This document shows positions 36,745 through 48,318 of a stretch of DNA of 64,000 bases, piece by piece (position 1 is the stretch's first letter; the number at the start of each line of letters is the position of its first letter). The stretch is from Symbiodinium natans (lineage: Eukaryota > Sar > Dinophyceae > Suessiales > Symbiodiniaceae). The notes under the pieces are model-generated. The model was given only the letters and a program-made list of their open reading frames with translations. It was not told where the DNA came from and searched no databases. A program made the position numbers and the translations under genes. The stretch lies in contig CAJNDS010002486.1 in NCBI GenBank assembly GCA_905221605.1, positions 1-64,000 of the forward strand, given 5' to 3'.

Positions 36745-38234
36745 GGCGGCACCTCCCGCAGCGCGCGGTGGATCCTCGCCATCTCCAGGGCGCATGGACC
36801 GGTTCGTGAACAGCCTGCTGGCAAGGAACTGCACAATGCTAAGGCCCCAGCTACAAGGCAAACACAGAACCAAGCACACCTACGCCTCCGGGCTGTCCCA
36901 GAAGGGGCCGCTACCTACGAGTAGGGTTCCAAGCAAAGCCAGACCTTCAGCTACGGACTCCCACCCCTCCTATGGCTTTCCTGGTGGCTTACTAACCACC
37001 TCGAGCAGACGCGGCCTTGAGCCAAAGGGGGCTGCGGTCGTAAGCTCGGTGGAGGACCTTTGGGCTTTGTGTGGGACAGGACCGCATCGAGGGCCGCCTG
37101 GTGCACCGCGAGCTCCGAGGCCTGGCTCACACCGTGAGACTCTCCTTTTCTCCTTTCCCTGTGCCAGGAGCAAATCCGCACGTGCTCGAGGTCCCGGAGC
37201 CGCAGCAGACCGCAGCAGATGAGCGCTGCGGCCTTACCTCTCTTCGACACGCGCTCCGCGCCGGCCGCTCCTCTTTTTTACCGGGCTTCGCCCACGCCGC
37301 TCCGGCCTTTTTTCCCTCCCGACGGCACCTCGCCTTGATGTGGCGGGAGGGCTCCAGTGCCCCTTCGAGTGGGGAAGCCAAGAGGGTGCCAATTTTTCAG
37401 TTCCCGCGGCGCCCTTGGGCGCCGGTGGGACGTTGAAGTCGCGCATTTTTTTTAAGCGGACGCCTCTTTACTACATCAGTAGCACAGCAGGCCGGTCTTG
37501 TGGGTCTCGCAACTAAGTGTAAAACGAGTCGCCAGAAAGAAACAACAGAACCAAAGAGAAGAAAAAACCCAGCCAACCAAGCAGCAACACCAGAACCAAC
37601 CAAAGAACCAAGAGGGGGCGGCGAAACTACTAAGAAGACCCCACGCGCTCAGTACTCAAGCTCGTCGATGTAGTCCCTGTTCAGAGCCAACGCAACACCA
37701 AGTCGTGTGGGGGAATCGCAAAATGCGACTGTGTGCCAGAAATCAAAATCACCATCACGCAATCATCTGAATAAGTTGAGAGCCTGCAGGTAGGATGTTT
37801 GCATGCTCGCAGCAGTCTTGGCAGACATTCCAAGGACGGACGGTCTACTCGAAATGCTGCAGCGGCCGATGTTTGACTGTTGTCGTAACCGAGACATGCA
37901 ATATACCACCGGTGCCTACCCCTCCCAATTGCCCCATGGTGATCAGCCAGCGGGTCTTCTGTATAGGCCACAGCCGACTGACCACGGCGATCAGCCGAGG
38001 GTGCGTACTGCCTGGCGAAGCAGCACAGTGCAGCGTAGAAGCACGCACCGTGACCAGTCGGCGAGGGGTCTGGTGTTCGCCCTACTGAATCTTCCTACCC
38101 CATGGTGATCAGCCAGTGGGGATATCCCAGAGTAGCCAAGAGGCTACCGATTCCATAGCTCTTAACAGGTTATGTTGCATCAGATGCTTTCATTCTTGCC
38201 ATAGCAAGCACTGAATACGGATGACGCAGTTATC
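36745..38234. other. No supported gene apart from the leader relict
   Basis: GC-rich to about 37.4 kb, then mixed. Short frames only. The segment CCCCATGGTGATCAGCCAG occurs at about 37,932 and again at about 38,099, bounding a ~170-bp stretch. No gene or domain is recognised. Confidence 0.35.
37016..37037 (-). other. Probable relict dinoflagellate spliced leader
   Basis: On the minus strand the sequence reads CCGCAGCCCCC then TTTGGCTCAAG. The dinoflagellate spliced leader, known to be trans-spliced onto mRNAs, ends in the same 11 bases TTTGGCTCAAG and begins CCG-T-AGCC. Here one base differs in the first part, and AT between the halves is replaced by CCC. Genomic copies of this kind are known as relics of mRNAs that were reverse transcribed and reinserted. 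The retroposed sequence would lie at lower coordinates. Confidence 0.5.
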
Positions 38235-41200
38235 CTATGATTGCCAGGGACCATCCCATCTGCTATCTGCCTGTCGGCACCGTCCAGACCATCGAGAGTG
38301 TAGCTCCGCGACGGCCCCTGCTGGGGCCGCCACCACGGACGACTGTGCAAGGTCCCAGTTAGGATCCTGCGACGTACTTCCCACTTTTCCCAGCAACTTC
38401 TCCGCTTCCGTTCCCCAAGGCGTAATGCCTTTGGGAATGGGCACTGGCGACAATTGGGCCACTTTTGTGTTGGCAGAGTGCCACAGCGTTTTAGCGGCCG
38501 CATTTATTTGCTCGTACTGGATTACTCCGTCATCCTTATGCCTGTAAGGGAAGGAGGTCACCGCTTTGAGAGCAGAGGGCTCTGGCTCTGTGGGATTTCG
38601 ATGACAGTACATCTTGAACCAAAAGCTATTGAGACTTTGTTTTGTGGGGTGCCTCGACCGGGCAAGCCCCTTGATGGCGGCCCAGTGCGCCGTAGCAGCG
38701 TCGTACCATTCTGTGCGGGCGTGCTTGGGCCCACGCATGGTTGGGGGTGCCACAAGCCGGTTCCAGTGGTCATCTTCAAAAGCCGGCAATCGGAGGGGAA
38801 TGCAGACGTCCACTTCTCGCAAAGCAGCTAGGTCAGTGGTGTGCAGCTCCGAAAAGCACCAGTCCCTTACTTGCGGCGCAGCATCCTCCATTTCTTGTGG
38901 TTCCGGAGCAGGGGACGTTGGCCGGATGTCTTCCGACTCGGAGGAGCGGCCGTGGACATTGAGGTGCTGTTCGCTGTGTGCCGCCGCGGAGGGCTCCGTG
39001 GCAAGTGGCATATCGAGAAGCCCCTCCAATGGGAGGACACGACGAAACGATACATTGGCACGCGCCGTAAATATCTGGCCACTCCAGATTATAGGCCGCC
39101 CAAACATGCTCCAGGTGTTGGCTTGCCACTGACGCCGAGAGAGCCTGTCTGATGGCATCAAGAAAATGCAACGGAGGGTCAGTCGGGTTGAACTTGCGAT
39201 ATTGTCTATGCCCGAGCGCACGCGAGCCTTCCAAGGCGACCCTCACAAACGTGTTAATTGTCGGAACCTGCCTCTTTCTGGCCGCCTCCAGATTCATGTT
39301 CCTGGAGCGCGCCGCCCATTCTCGCAAGCTTGACTCCTGCACCTGTCCTTGCACCATGGGGAAGCCTTTTTTATCCCTTTCGTACGCAGTCTCAGGGCAG
39401 GTGGGCCTTTGATATGCCCGACCAGCCAAAAGCGCGACCGTCGCCGCCGGGGGCACGTTGACCTGGCCCGGAATCCCAACACTATAGGTAGGCCAGCTGC
39501 GCGTCCAGGGGGCCCATTCTGGTGAGCTTCAAACGCCAGCAGTAGGGCACCTATCCAGTAGTCCGGATCACTGTAACACAGCATTGCGGGGAACTGTGCA
39601 TTACGAACGCCCGGGATGTCGGCAACAGCGAAAAACAGGTCGGCGATGTACTGCGCAGTGGTAAGGAAACCATACCCTACAATGGAATCCTTGAGGGAGG
39701 CCAGGTCAAGTTGTGGCGCATTGCTGCCTAACATTGCTTCCAGGTCAATGAATTGCAGAGAACCAGAGAGCTTTAGGCACTGCGGGACGAGCGGGTCATA
39801 AAGTTGTAAGTATGATGCTGGGAAGGTCTCCGGCAGGTGGAGGAGCTTATCAGCGACCTCAAGAAGGTACTCGGGCTCATTTAGGTGGTTCGGTAGCCCT
39901 TGCAGCATATCTTCGTAGGCCCGGTAGGCACGAAGTTGTTGTTCATGGGTTGTTAGATGCGTCGAATCCTTTGGACTCATGTAGGGTTTGGGCTTGACGG
40001 TCCTACCGAAATGATGCCCTGCCGCCAGCGCTTTCCACATAAGACCGCTTACCGACTGGTTGTTCCTGTCTATTTCCTGCTCTTCTTGCCAAGTTGGCGC
40101 TGCGCGAGCGGGGCCCTGCGAAGCTTCGCTTTTGGTGGCTCCTGCGGCTTTGCATTGTCTAGCACCAGGGGACGAGTCTCCTTTTTCGCAGGGGGAGGTG
40201 GGGTAGGGGGGACTTTGGCCTCCCGCGCCACAAGATGTTCCGGCATGCGAGCCAAAGCTCGACTGAGGAGTTGGCGCCGACGGGTCACTCATTCCCTTCG
40301 CCTGCCCGGTTGTGGCCCGCGGCGTGCTACATGGCGTTCGTGATGCGTGCCTTGCCTCACTCTGGACTGACGGGTTTGCCGCTTTCGGGCCGCAAACCTT
40401 GGAGGGCGGCGAACCCCCGGGGGCGGGGCTCTAGTCCCAGCCTCCTTTTTAGGGGGGCCAGTGTCCGTAGTGTCCGTCGCTGCGTAACACACGGCGTCCG
40501 TGACGCCTCCCTGTGGCCACACGCGCAACTGAGCCTCGCGCGCTGTCTTTGGGGCAGGCTTGTGCCACGATGCCCCCCATCTCCGCACCCTGACTTGAGC
40601 AGAGTTGGGTTCAAGAATTATCTGGTCACTCTCCTGCCGCCCTGAAGGGGTGGCGGGTGGAGGTTGCTTGGCAGCCACCGAATCCGCACTTCCCGCAGGC
40701 ACAGGGCTGTTTCCCGGGGAGTCTGAGTCAATCGCCGTCTCTTGGAGGGCGTTGCCCGCCCTTACTGGAATTAGACGCAGGCCTTGCGGGGCCTGTTCAA
40801 TTCCAGCCTTGTGTTCAAATGGAGCATCGACCTGCGGCGCCGGCCCTCTTTTCGGCGGGGCCAACAGCTTGGCATCGCCCAGGAGATACGTGAGGTACTT
40901 GGCGGCGCCGTCACTTTCAAGCGCCGCCTGATAGGGCACGCAGCACACGGCATTGGGCAGGGGCTCCAGAGTGAGTCCCTGAGCCTGCAGTTCCGACACG
41001 GTGCCCCAATATTTTTGGGAGCTGAACAAGGGGGCTTGCCCTCTGCACTCGTATGTTAAGTCACGGTATAAGATGGTGCTTTCATCCTGCCAAGTGGCCT
41101 TCAGCACCCAAGCTGTGGCTAATGACGGTGTGGCGAAGAGAGCAGCCCCTACCTTACGATCAGTGGGGAGAACGAAGCTGGCAACCGTTTGTTCGCGGAA

Positions 41201-41378
41201 TGCCTGTTTGTGCGAAATTGTGGCAACACCTGGATCCGCAATGCTCCACAAGCTTGCTTGAGTACGCCAGGTATTCTTGACTGTCGATCATCCCCCCTGT
41301 CGCGCAGGCTGCCATTTGAAAGCAGGCTCCAACTCCGTCTCGATAGGACGGTGTCAGGAAATCATCGGGCCGAGCCCT
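38235..41378 (-). pseudogene. Large degraded coding block of unknown family (overlapping frames)
   Basis: Three long frames follow one another: about 41,251-40,289, 40,292-39,294 and 39,221-38,235. A further frame at 39,456-38,833 bridges the last two, so at least two frameshifts are needed for one product of about 1,000 residues. Upstream, CTTCTTTCACTAG at 41,379 looks like a splice acceptor, followed by an open stretch containing DDFLTPSYRDGVGACFQ. The first frame ends in a basic, Pro-rich tail, and its TGA overlaps the ATG of the second (ATGA at 40,292-40,289). The second has a disordered start, then a helical region (EYLLEVADKLLHLPETF). No reverse transcriptase, integrase or other known domain was seen. 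It may be a gag-like or lineage-specific repeated gene. Confidence 0.4.
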
Positions 41379-42099
41379 CTAGTGAAAGAAGAAGTCGCTC
41401 GGACAAACCCTAGCCTCACTACGGTATAGAAAGCGAGACGCTCTACTTGTGACAAATACACAAACGCCGAAGGTGGGCCCCGTCGAGCACGCTGTGGTGA
41501 TGGCATGAAAGTATCTCTTCAGCGCCCCAAGGTTGGCGATAAGGAAGCTCTTGAAGGCGCCCATGTCCCATGTGCTAGGACTGCTAGGATGCCCTTTCAA
41601 AGGGGCCAATGGGCGCCTTGTCATAGATTTGGTGCCCGAAGGTAAGGACTATATCCGTGATCAGCCAACTGAGCTGAAGTCGCGCAGCTGCCGCACGGCC
41701 AGGCGCAGCTTCCTGGCTGCGGCCTTCGAAGCCGCAGCGGGCGGCGGCAGCGGCGGCGCAGAAGTCCCGCAGCACGGACTCCCCGCTAACCTTGGACACG
41801 GGCTGCGCGTGCTTCAGCAGGGCAGAGCCTCCGCGCCGTCCGTGGCCCGCACGGTCATCGAGTCGCAGCCCGCCAGCTGCCCGCACTGGGGCTGGAAGCT
41901 CCTCTGCGCGTTGGTGGGGGCGCGGAAGGCGCCTCCGCGAGGCGTCGCTGCCGGCCCGCCGTGAGCTTCCGGTTGTGCTGGAACTTCCCCGCGCGCGCGC
42001 ACGTTGCGCGGGCGCTTGTTGTAGGCCTCGCCTCCGTCCCGCGTCATCCAGGCAGGATCCCAGGACCTTCACAAAGGAGGGGCTTCAACTGATGAAGGG
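41379..42099. other. GC-rich stretch, uncertain coding
   Basis: Open frames on both strands are Ala/Arg-rich and reflect high GC. On the minus strand, pieces such as CDSMTVRATDGAEAL and KHAQPVSKVSGESVLRDFC look gene-like but lie in different frames. This may be a decayed exon; no function can be named. Confidence 0.25.
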
Positions 42100-42905
42100 G
42101 CTTCATCCTCCCCTTCGAAGCCTTCGAAGCCTTCGAAGCCTTCGAAGCCTTCGAAGCCTTGAAGGTGAAGGGTCGAAGGGGGGCTTCGTCGAAGGCTCCG
42201 AAGGGTGAGGACGAGGGGCTTCGAAGGCTTCGAAGGTGAGGACGAAAGAGGCTTCGAAGGCTTGGAAGGTGAGAGACGGGGGGCATCTCCAGAGTCTTCT
42301 CTGAGGTTTCGAAGAATGAGATCCAAAAATGAGATCCAAAAAAAAAGATTCGGGGGGGGGTGGAATTTAGAAGAAGTCCCTTCTCTCTCATCTTCAAAAA
42401 GAAATAACAGGCCTTCGAAGGACAAGAAATTGAGGGGTGGAATTTAAAACAATTCTCCACTCTTCTCTTCTACAGGCTTCGAAGGGCAACAAGAAAACTG
42501 AGGGGGGTGGAATTTAAAGCCCGTTCGCGCTGAAGGTCTGATTCGGCTCATGAGAACGAAGGGGCCTTCGAAGGCTTCAAAGGCTTCGAAGGGAGGACGA
42601 AGCCCCTTCGTTCTCACCTTCGAAGCCTTCGAAGCCCCCTCCGCCTTCGAAGCCTTCGAAGCCCCCTTCCTCACCTTCGAAGCCTTCGAAGCCCCCTTCG
42701 CCCTTATGCTTCGAAGCCTTCAAAAGCCCCCCCTTCGTCTTCGCCTTCGAAGCCTTCAAAGCCCCTTCGTCTTCACCTTCGAAGCCTTCGAAGCCTCTCC
42801 CCGTTCCTCCTTGCCTTCGAAGCCTTCGAAGCCTCTTCGCTCTCAAGTTGGAATTGAAGCCCCCCCCCCCCTTTGTCCTCACCCTTCGAAGCCTTCGAAG
42901 CGTCA
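42100..42905. repeat. CTTCGAAGC 9-bp palindromic repeat block
   Basis: The 9-mer CTTCGAAGC and variants recur in clusters at about 42,108-42,165, 42,205-42,260, 42,560-42,680 and 42,780-42,900. The core TTCGAA is palindromic and the period is a multiple of 3. All six frames therefore stay open and give repeat peptides such as EAFEAF and SLRSLR. I treat the frames as by-products. Confidence 0.9.
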
Positions 42906-43422
42906 AAGAGACGCCCTAATGGATCCGAGAAGCCTCCGCAGCTGACGATCCCGACAGGAAGGCCCCGTAGTTGAGGAACCTGCCCGGTCTGGCTGTTAGT
43001 GCCTCATCGAGGACATGTGTGGCAAGTCCTGGAGATGTGCTGGCCGTCGACGGCGTGGTTTGCGATCACATCCAAGCACATGCTTCCAGCGGGCTCCTGA
43101 AGAGTAAATCCCTGTGCAGCTGCTCTTCTCCGTGCTCTCCACACAAGTGTGCTTGCCAGTCTCCTCCAGGCTGTCGACACGTGGCAGGCGACCAAGCTCC
43201 ACCAGCGCAAGGTTCAGGAACCTCTGCATGCCCCCGCATGCCCCGCCTGTACTTGTCGGCGCAAGCCCCCACACAGCATCCCGGATTCTGACACGTGCCA
43301 AGGTCTCGGCGCATTGGCCACGGCTTCGCGCAACATGGCGGCACTGCGGCAAGCAACTCCCAAGTTGCTGACCTGACAAACAATTTGTTTGAAAAACCTG
43401 ACTGCGTGCGGGGTGAGCATGT
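42906..43422. other. No supported gene
   Basis: Overlapping frames on both strands with scattered Cys codons and no recognisable motif. The minus strand might hold a decayed exon. Confidence 0.25.
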
Positions 43423-44620
43423 TCACATGCGTGTGTATATACATAGGTGCATACACAAGACAGGAGCGGCACAGGGCAAAAAGTAGAGAAATGTAGAGAA
43501 CGTGCACACATGCAACATGAGAAGGAGCATACCACATCGGGAAGGCATATTCTGCATCTGTCCACTCTGCCCACAAGCAAGCAGCGCGACACAATAAATG
43601 CAGCGGTCCGGCAAAGCTGAGCGCTTTGGTTGGAGGGACCTGGTCCGCCTCACTTCTGCCACGGCGTCAATGAAGTCTTTCGGTGAGGCCCGGACGCCGT
43701 GGGAGCCTTCAACAAAAAAGAGTACTTGAACATTGAGAAGTTCAAAGACTTTCCCAAGCTTTGCCACCCACCCGAGCTCTGCCACAGCTTCCATGATGCA
43801 ATTTGCTGTACTGATCATGGTCTTAGAGCGGCGCCCAACGGTGTGACAAAACAGTCGAAGATGATGTCCTGCACTCCAGTAGCTCAAAGCGACATTATAA
43901 GGCGCAAGCTGCACGAGCTGCTTGACTCCGTCCTCAGCTGGGAAGTCCAGCTCAGATCGCAGCAGATGGTACGCTCGCTGGCACGAGGTGACTTTTTCCT
44001 GATAGTTGGGGAACTCGCCGTCTGCCTGCCAGACCATGTCACCGACACCATCAAGTCAAGGGCAGGCTGCATGCGATAGAGGCGAAAGCAACGTGTCGGC
44101 GCTACCCTTGCCATCGCAAGCACAACAATCGCAGCCCCGAACCGTCTGCAGTGGCATAGTTTGACAAGTGAGATGGCATACAGGAGTTGCAGCTATGCCC
44201 GCCTGCACTCTGCGGCGACTCGCACAAAGTCTTCCTCGCTGCTGGCCATGGAAATGCCGTTGACAATGCACTTCCCCTGGCCGCAATGGGATGCTGCGGC
44301 CACATGAAAACTTCCCGCGGCTTAGCCGACGTAGCGCCTGCGCACTTTTGAGGCCCTCTGCAATCACATCCCAACTCATTGAGCAGATGATGACAGGAAG
44401 CTTGGAGACCTGCAGGTCGGACGCATGTGGTGAAGCACTTTTCGCACTTCACATCACAGGCGATGTGCCAAGCCTGTGCATGTACAGCACACCTCCTTAC
44501 AAACTTGCCCATGGCAACTTTGCTGTCGAAGTCTGGCAAGTCCAGATCAACTGCCGCCTTTTCCTCGGCGGCTCTTGCTTTGACCTTAGCCTGGGGTGTA
44601 GGGCTTAAACGTGCTGCCAC
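43423..44620 (-). CDS. Hypothetical Cys-containing gene, probably several exons
   Basis: Two gene-like minus-strand stretches. The upstream one (44,620-about 44,390) begins MAARLSPTPQAKVKARAAEE and carries C-x2-C (DVKCEKCFTTC). The downstream one (44,037-about 43,600) reads MVWQADGEFPNYQEKVTSCQ and later VQVLFFVEGSHGVRAS. Between them all frames are interrupted, so at least one intron or frameshift is needed. The last ~60 residues of the downstream frame look non-coding. I do not recognise the family. Transcript evidence would decide whether the two pieces belong together. Confidence 0.3.
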
Positions 44621-45430
44621 GCGAAGCTAGAGGCCCCGGCGTTTGCTTGTGCTGGGCGCTGCTTGTAATGTCGCGAGGTCCGTCTGCAGCGATTGGACAT
44701 GCCCTGTCCATCCTTTTCCAACTACTTCCGGGCAGTACGTCGCGTTGGCACGGCCTCGGATGCCCTTGCCGACGTGGCGGCAATACCGACAGTTCCACAG
44801 GTGACAATGTCTTGACCGCTGCCGACTCCGCTTTCTTCGGCGCCATTGGGTTTAGGGTTTAGGGTTTCAGGATTGAAACGCTGTTGCGCACCTTTAGTCA
44901 TGTAGTGTCCTAGACCCTGCAAGTTTCGGGCTCCGCATCGGCCATGCCGCGCGTGCCCGCAACATGATGAATCTTGGCAAATGCAACTCAGTTGCTTGCT
45001 TGCTGCCAGTTGCAAGCTGTCTCTAGGGCTGTCCAAGGTTGTTGCCCCGACTCATTGCTGAGCAGCAATTCACGAATGACTACGGTCCGAGCCAATCATG
45101 CGACGCAAACTCGCCAAGCCCACCACCGATTCTCACCCGCGCTTCAGGGAGTAGCAGCACAGCCGCGTGCATCTACATCTGTATATCCAGACAACGCTGA
45201 ATCTGCGCGAGTTTTCTACCGCCCTTTGGCCCAAGGTCGCTGTGTACACGCCTTTTGGGCGTGGCGCCTCGCTGCTATGATGTGGTGCGAGACAGCTGCA
45301 GTCATGCTGAAGGACATCCCGCGAGGCCCTGCGAGGTACACAAAGTCAGCAACCTCGTTGTAAACCTGCGCGCTGACCCGGACGAAGCATTGCCCTTGCC
45401 ACAGGAATAACGGTACAAAGGTCCGGGTTT
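44621..45430. other. Spacer with a telomere-like motif
   Basis: Apart from the TTTAGGG motif and the degraded downstream end of the aminotransferase relic, I see no gene here. Confidence 0.35.
44848..44872. repeat. Interstitial telomere-like repeat
   Basis: GGGTTTAGGGTTTAGGG followed by TTTCAGG: two and a half perfect TTTAGGG units plus a degenerate one. Weaker versions occur near 57,262-57,296 and 59,040-59,085. TTTAGGG is the telomere repeat of dinoflagellates and plants. Confidence 0.85.
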
Positions 45431-46178
45431 CAGAGTGTCTCGAAACTCCAAAGCAGCAGACATTGCCAGAAAGGCGCTGTAGTCTTTGGTGCCGGTGTAA
45501 GAAAACTGCAGTTGGAAGAAGCTCAAGCCCTTGCCCTCGTCGCTGATCACAATTGGGGTGAATCAAGTGCTGCTTGTCCCTTGCAACCCACAGGATTGCA
45601 CTTCCTTTCGTGCCCAGTGGCCAAATAAAGATCTGCACCAATCTTTGGAATGTTCAAGGGGACATGGCCCAAAGCATGTGCCCCATCGATCAAAACCATG
45701 ACGCCTTTTTGATGGCACGTCTGCACCAGCTCTTCCACAAGTAGGAGGATTGCAATAACACTTGTAATATGACTGAAGCTGGCTAGCTCCACGGAAGGAT
45801 TGCCGTCCAACGCACTCTGGACATTTGCTTGCACGGATCGCTTCTGCCGCTCGCCATTGCAGTGCTCAGATACAGCATAGCCGATTTCGGGTTCATGGAG
45901 AAGTGCTCCTCGATGGCATACACCGCGGCCTGGAGGGAAGGGAGCGGTTTCTGGAGTTCGGACGTTTTAGATGAGGCGCTTGCACCTTCTTGCTCTGCAT
46001 GCTCTCCGTCTGCTACACTATTGAAAGAATATTGAAAGGCTTGAGAACTGAGGATGTCGTCTTTCAAAAGCTCCTTGGCGTTGAGCGTGTCCGAGGCCAT
46101 GTCCGGTATGAGCATGTGCACGCCCCCGTCGACAAGCCCCTGAACCTCACAGCGCACGGCTTGGAATGCGAACTCCAC
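45431..46178 (-). pseudogene. Class V PLP-dependent aminotransferase relic
   Basis: The core reads SVELASFSHITSVIAILLLV, then VMVLIDGAHALGHVPLNI and KIGADLYLATGH at 45,795-45,610. This matches the SHITS and DGAHA motifs of the cysteine-desulfurase/isopenicillin-N-epimerase superfamily. The next family block, TKGSAILWV, is in another frame from about 45,612. The block after that, ISDEGKGLSFF...FSYTGTKDYSAF, is in a third frame from about 45,550. Between ATGH and TKGS the family normally has a short segment with the PLP-binding Lys (HKW-like). Here the two sides meet at CACG, as if about 16-20 bases were deleted. The upstream part to 46,178 is open but less family-like. It is non-functional as written. 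Confidence 0.7.
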
Positions 46179-46995
46179 GGCTTCTCAAGTTGCCGTCTGC
46201 CTTCTTTGAATACTTGTTCGCTGGATTGCGCGTCTGATGTTAGCAGAAAAAGCCCGCCAACACCCCCAAGCCGCACGTTGAAATGAGTTGCTCGGCGTTT
46301 TGGCCCGCCCCGACAAGCCCGAACCCAAGACCCTAACCAAGACCCTCCCCGACCACAAAGATCACAAAGGTTGTGGACAAATGGCTGCTTCTGCGGGCGT
46401 CTTGTGCGCAATAACAGCCCAGGCAAGACCCACGTGTGGGAGAAAACCCTGTGCCGCGGGAACGCTAGCCGCCCGCCTCTGAAGGCGCTCCCCAGAGCAA
46501 AACCCGACAAAAAAACCGGAAAGAAGCCCGACGAGCATAGCACGTAAGGAATGCAAAAATGCTCCAAACGTCGAAAACAAAAACACAACCTTTTCAGACC
46601 GGGCTTGCCACCGCCCTCGGAAGAACTCATTCATGCTAAATCCCCTACCGCATTCGGACAGCGTTGAAGGCGGAGCATGGCAGAACTATGGCAAAGCCAA
46701 ACGCCCTAAAACAGGCACAGGTGGCCACGGAACACACGGGAAACATCGCAAAACACGGGGCGCATGTTCATGCTTCGTCTCATTTGATCTCTGTTTTCAC
46801 CCTGCAAAGAGATATCATGTTACCTAGTATGAACCCGTGTCGTCAGTGCTATCTGCTATTATGCACAATGCTGCTGCCAATCACGTATTACGTGATTCTG
46901 CTGATTCGCCTCGGCTTCCTACCCCCTGCGAGTCCAACCACTCCGGTGACCAGGCCCAGGAGATCGGGCGATGAGGCGAGGAGGAGAGGAGCACC
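46179..46995. other. No supported gene
   Basis: A minus-strand frame reaching 46,630 is rich in aromatic and basic residues without recognisable motifs. The region otherwise holds only short frames. Confidence 0.3.
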
Positions 46996-47020
46996 AACAA
47001 CCCCGCACCGACGGTGAGAA
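46996..47020. repeat. Short dispersed hairpin element, copy 1
   Basis: AACAACCCCGCACCGACGGTGAGAA. It matches 62,896-62,920 with four mismatches. The second copy can fold as CCCCAC/GTGGGG around ACCGACG; in this copy the stem is weakened. Confidence 0.6.
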
Positions 47021-47448
47021 ACGACTATGTAAGTATCAACAAACATTTTGACCGTGCAGATGCAAGCTTGCAGCTTGCGCGGCTTGGAAGGTGGCCTTTT
47101 TTTGCTTTCGACATGATGCTCGTACAAGCTCTACAAGCACTTGCCCGATCTTGGCCCCTCCCCCTTTGCAAACACGTGCAAACACCATGCTCGTAGGAAG
47201 GGCTTCGAATGTTTCATACAGTTACTTGCCGCAATTCCTCGTGATGCTCTCACGCGCGAGCTTGCCTGAACGGGCGGGGAAGGGGGGGGTGGCTGGGGAG
47301 CAGCGTACCACCCGCCCATATGCAAAACAATGCTTATGCTTCATGGCTTGGAAGGATGCAGGCGTACTTGCAGCAAGTCCTCTAGTCCTCTCGACGGCAT
47401 GATGTTCTTATAACAGCGAGCTTGCCGTGCTGAACAAGGTTAACAAGG

Positions 47449-47449
<1 letters not shown>

Positions 47450-47480
<31 letters not shown>
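47450..47480. repeat. Uninterrupted run of 31 G
   Basis: A pure G run on the plus strand, able in principle to form G-quadruplexes. Its exact length is likely unreliable in any assembly. Confidence 0.9.
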
Positions 47481-47481
<1 letters not shown>

Positions 47482-48263
47482 GCAGCACGCCGATGGCTTC
47501 GGTTCGAGCATTTGCAGCATGTGATAGGATTTGCTTCTGCGCAACAACGGAATCTAAAGGCAGTCCACTCGCAATCCACCCATAACCACGAAGCCAACGC
47601 AAAGCCATTGCATGTCCACTGCGAGGCCACGGCCCAGTCACCCCAGATGCAGTGCCGAGGGCAGCCCTCGAGCCTGCAAACCTGCAACGAGAGCATGGCA
47701 GAACCCAGCCCCGCTGCCGCCAAGGAGACTGCCAAGACCACGTCACAATCATCAAGGATTAATGTTTGCAGCTGATACCTGAGGCTTGGCATCCCGGCAG
47801 CCGGGATTCTGTCGGGGATCTGGACCGCGGCATGGCGTGGATTCTTCACGGGAGAAGGCAGGGGCCTGATGGGTTCAATGAGTCCAGGCGGGGTGGAGGA
47901 CTGGAGACCCTGGAACTCTGCCCAAAAGAGCCACTGAGTTTTCTCGGGTAGCATGTCCAGCACTAGGATACAAGTGTACCCCCTAGAAAGGGCATGGTAG
48001 AACTTCATGCAAAAATCAGAGACACGTAGAAGCACTTGCTTGTCAGCTTGGCAAGTCGAGCCAGCATGTGGGCGTGATATTTCATTCTGCCATGACCCTG
48101 CGGTATGACCCATCAGAACATTGCACGCCTGGTTTTGGCCGTGGAGCTTAGCTTTCAAATAATGCCTGCCGCCGGATGTTTTCAACATCTTGCCCGGCAA
48201 ACACAGACCTGCCGCTGGCGGCAATACGAGTGAATGGCCTCCCCTTCCCGGTGCGTGAACCAC
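47481..48263 (-). CDS. Hypothetical protein, long open frame
   Basis: Open for about 260 codons on the minus strand before reaching the G31 run, where it would encode polyproline. Segments such as VLLRVSDFCMKFYHALSRGY and WLFWAEFQGLQSSTPPGL are protein-like, but no domain is recognised and no splice context is clear. Length alone makes chance somewhat unlikely at this composition. The frame beyond the G run cannot be trusted. Confidence 0.3.
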
Positions 48264-48318
48264 AGTGGAAGCTCAGCTTAGTTCGTGATTGACTGAATGG
48301 AAATCGGGAATGTTCATG

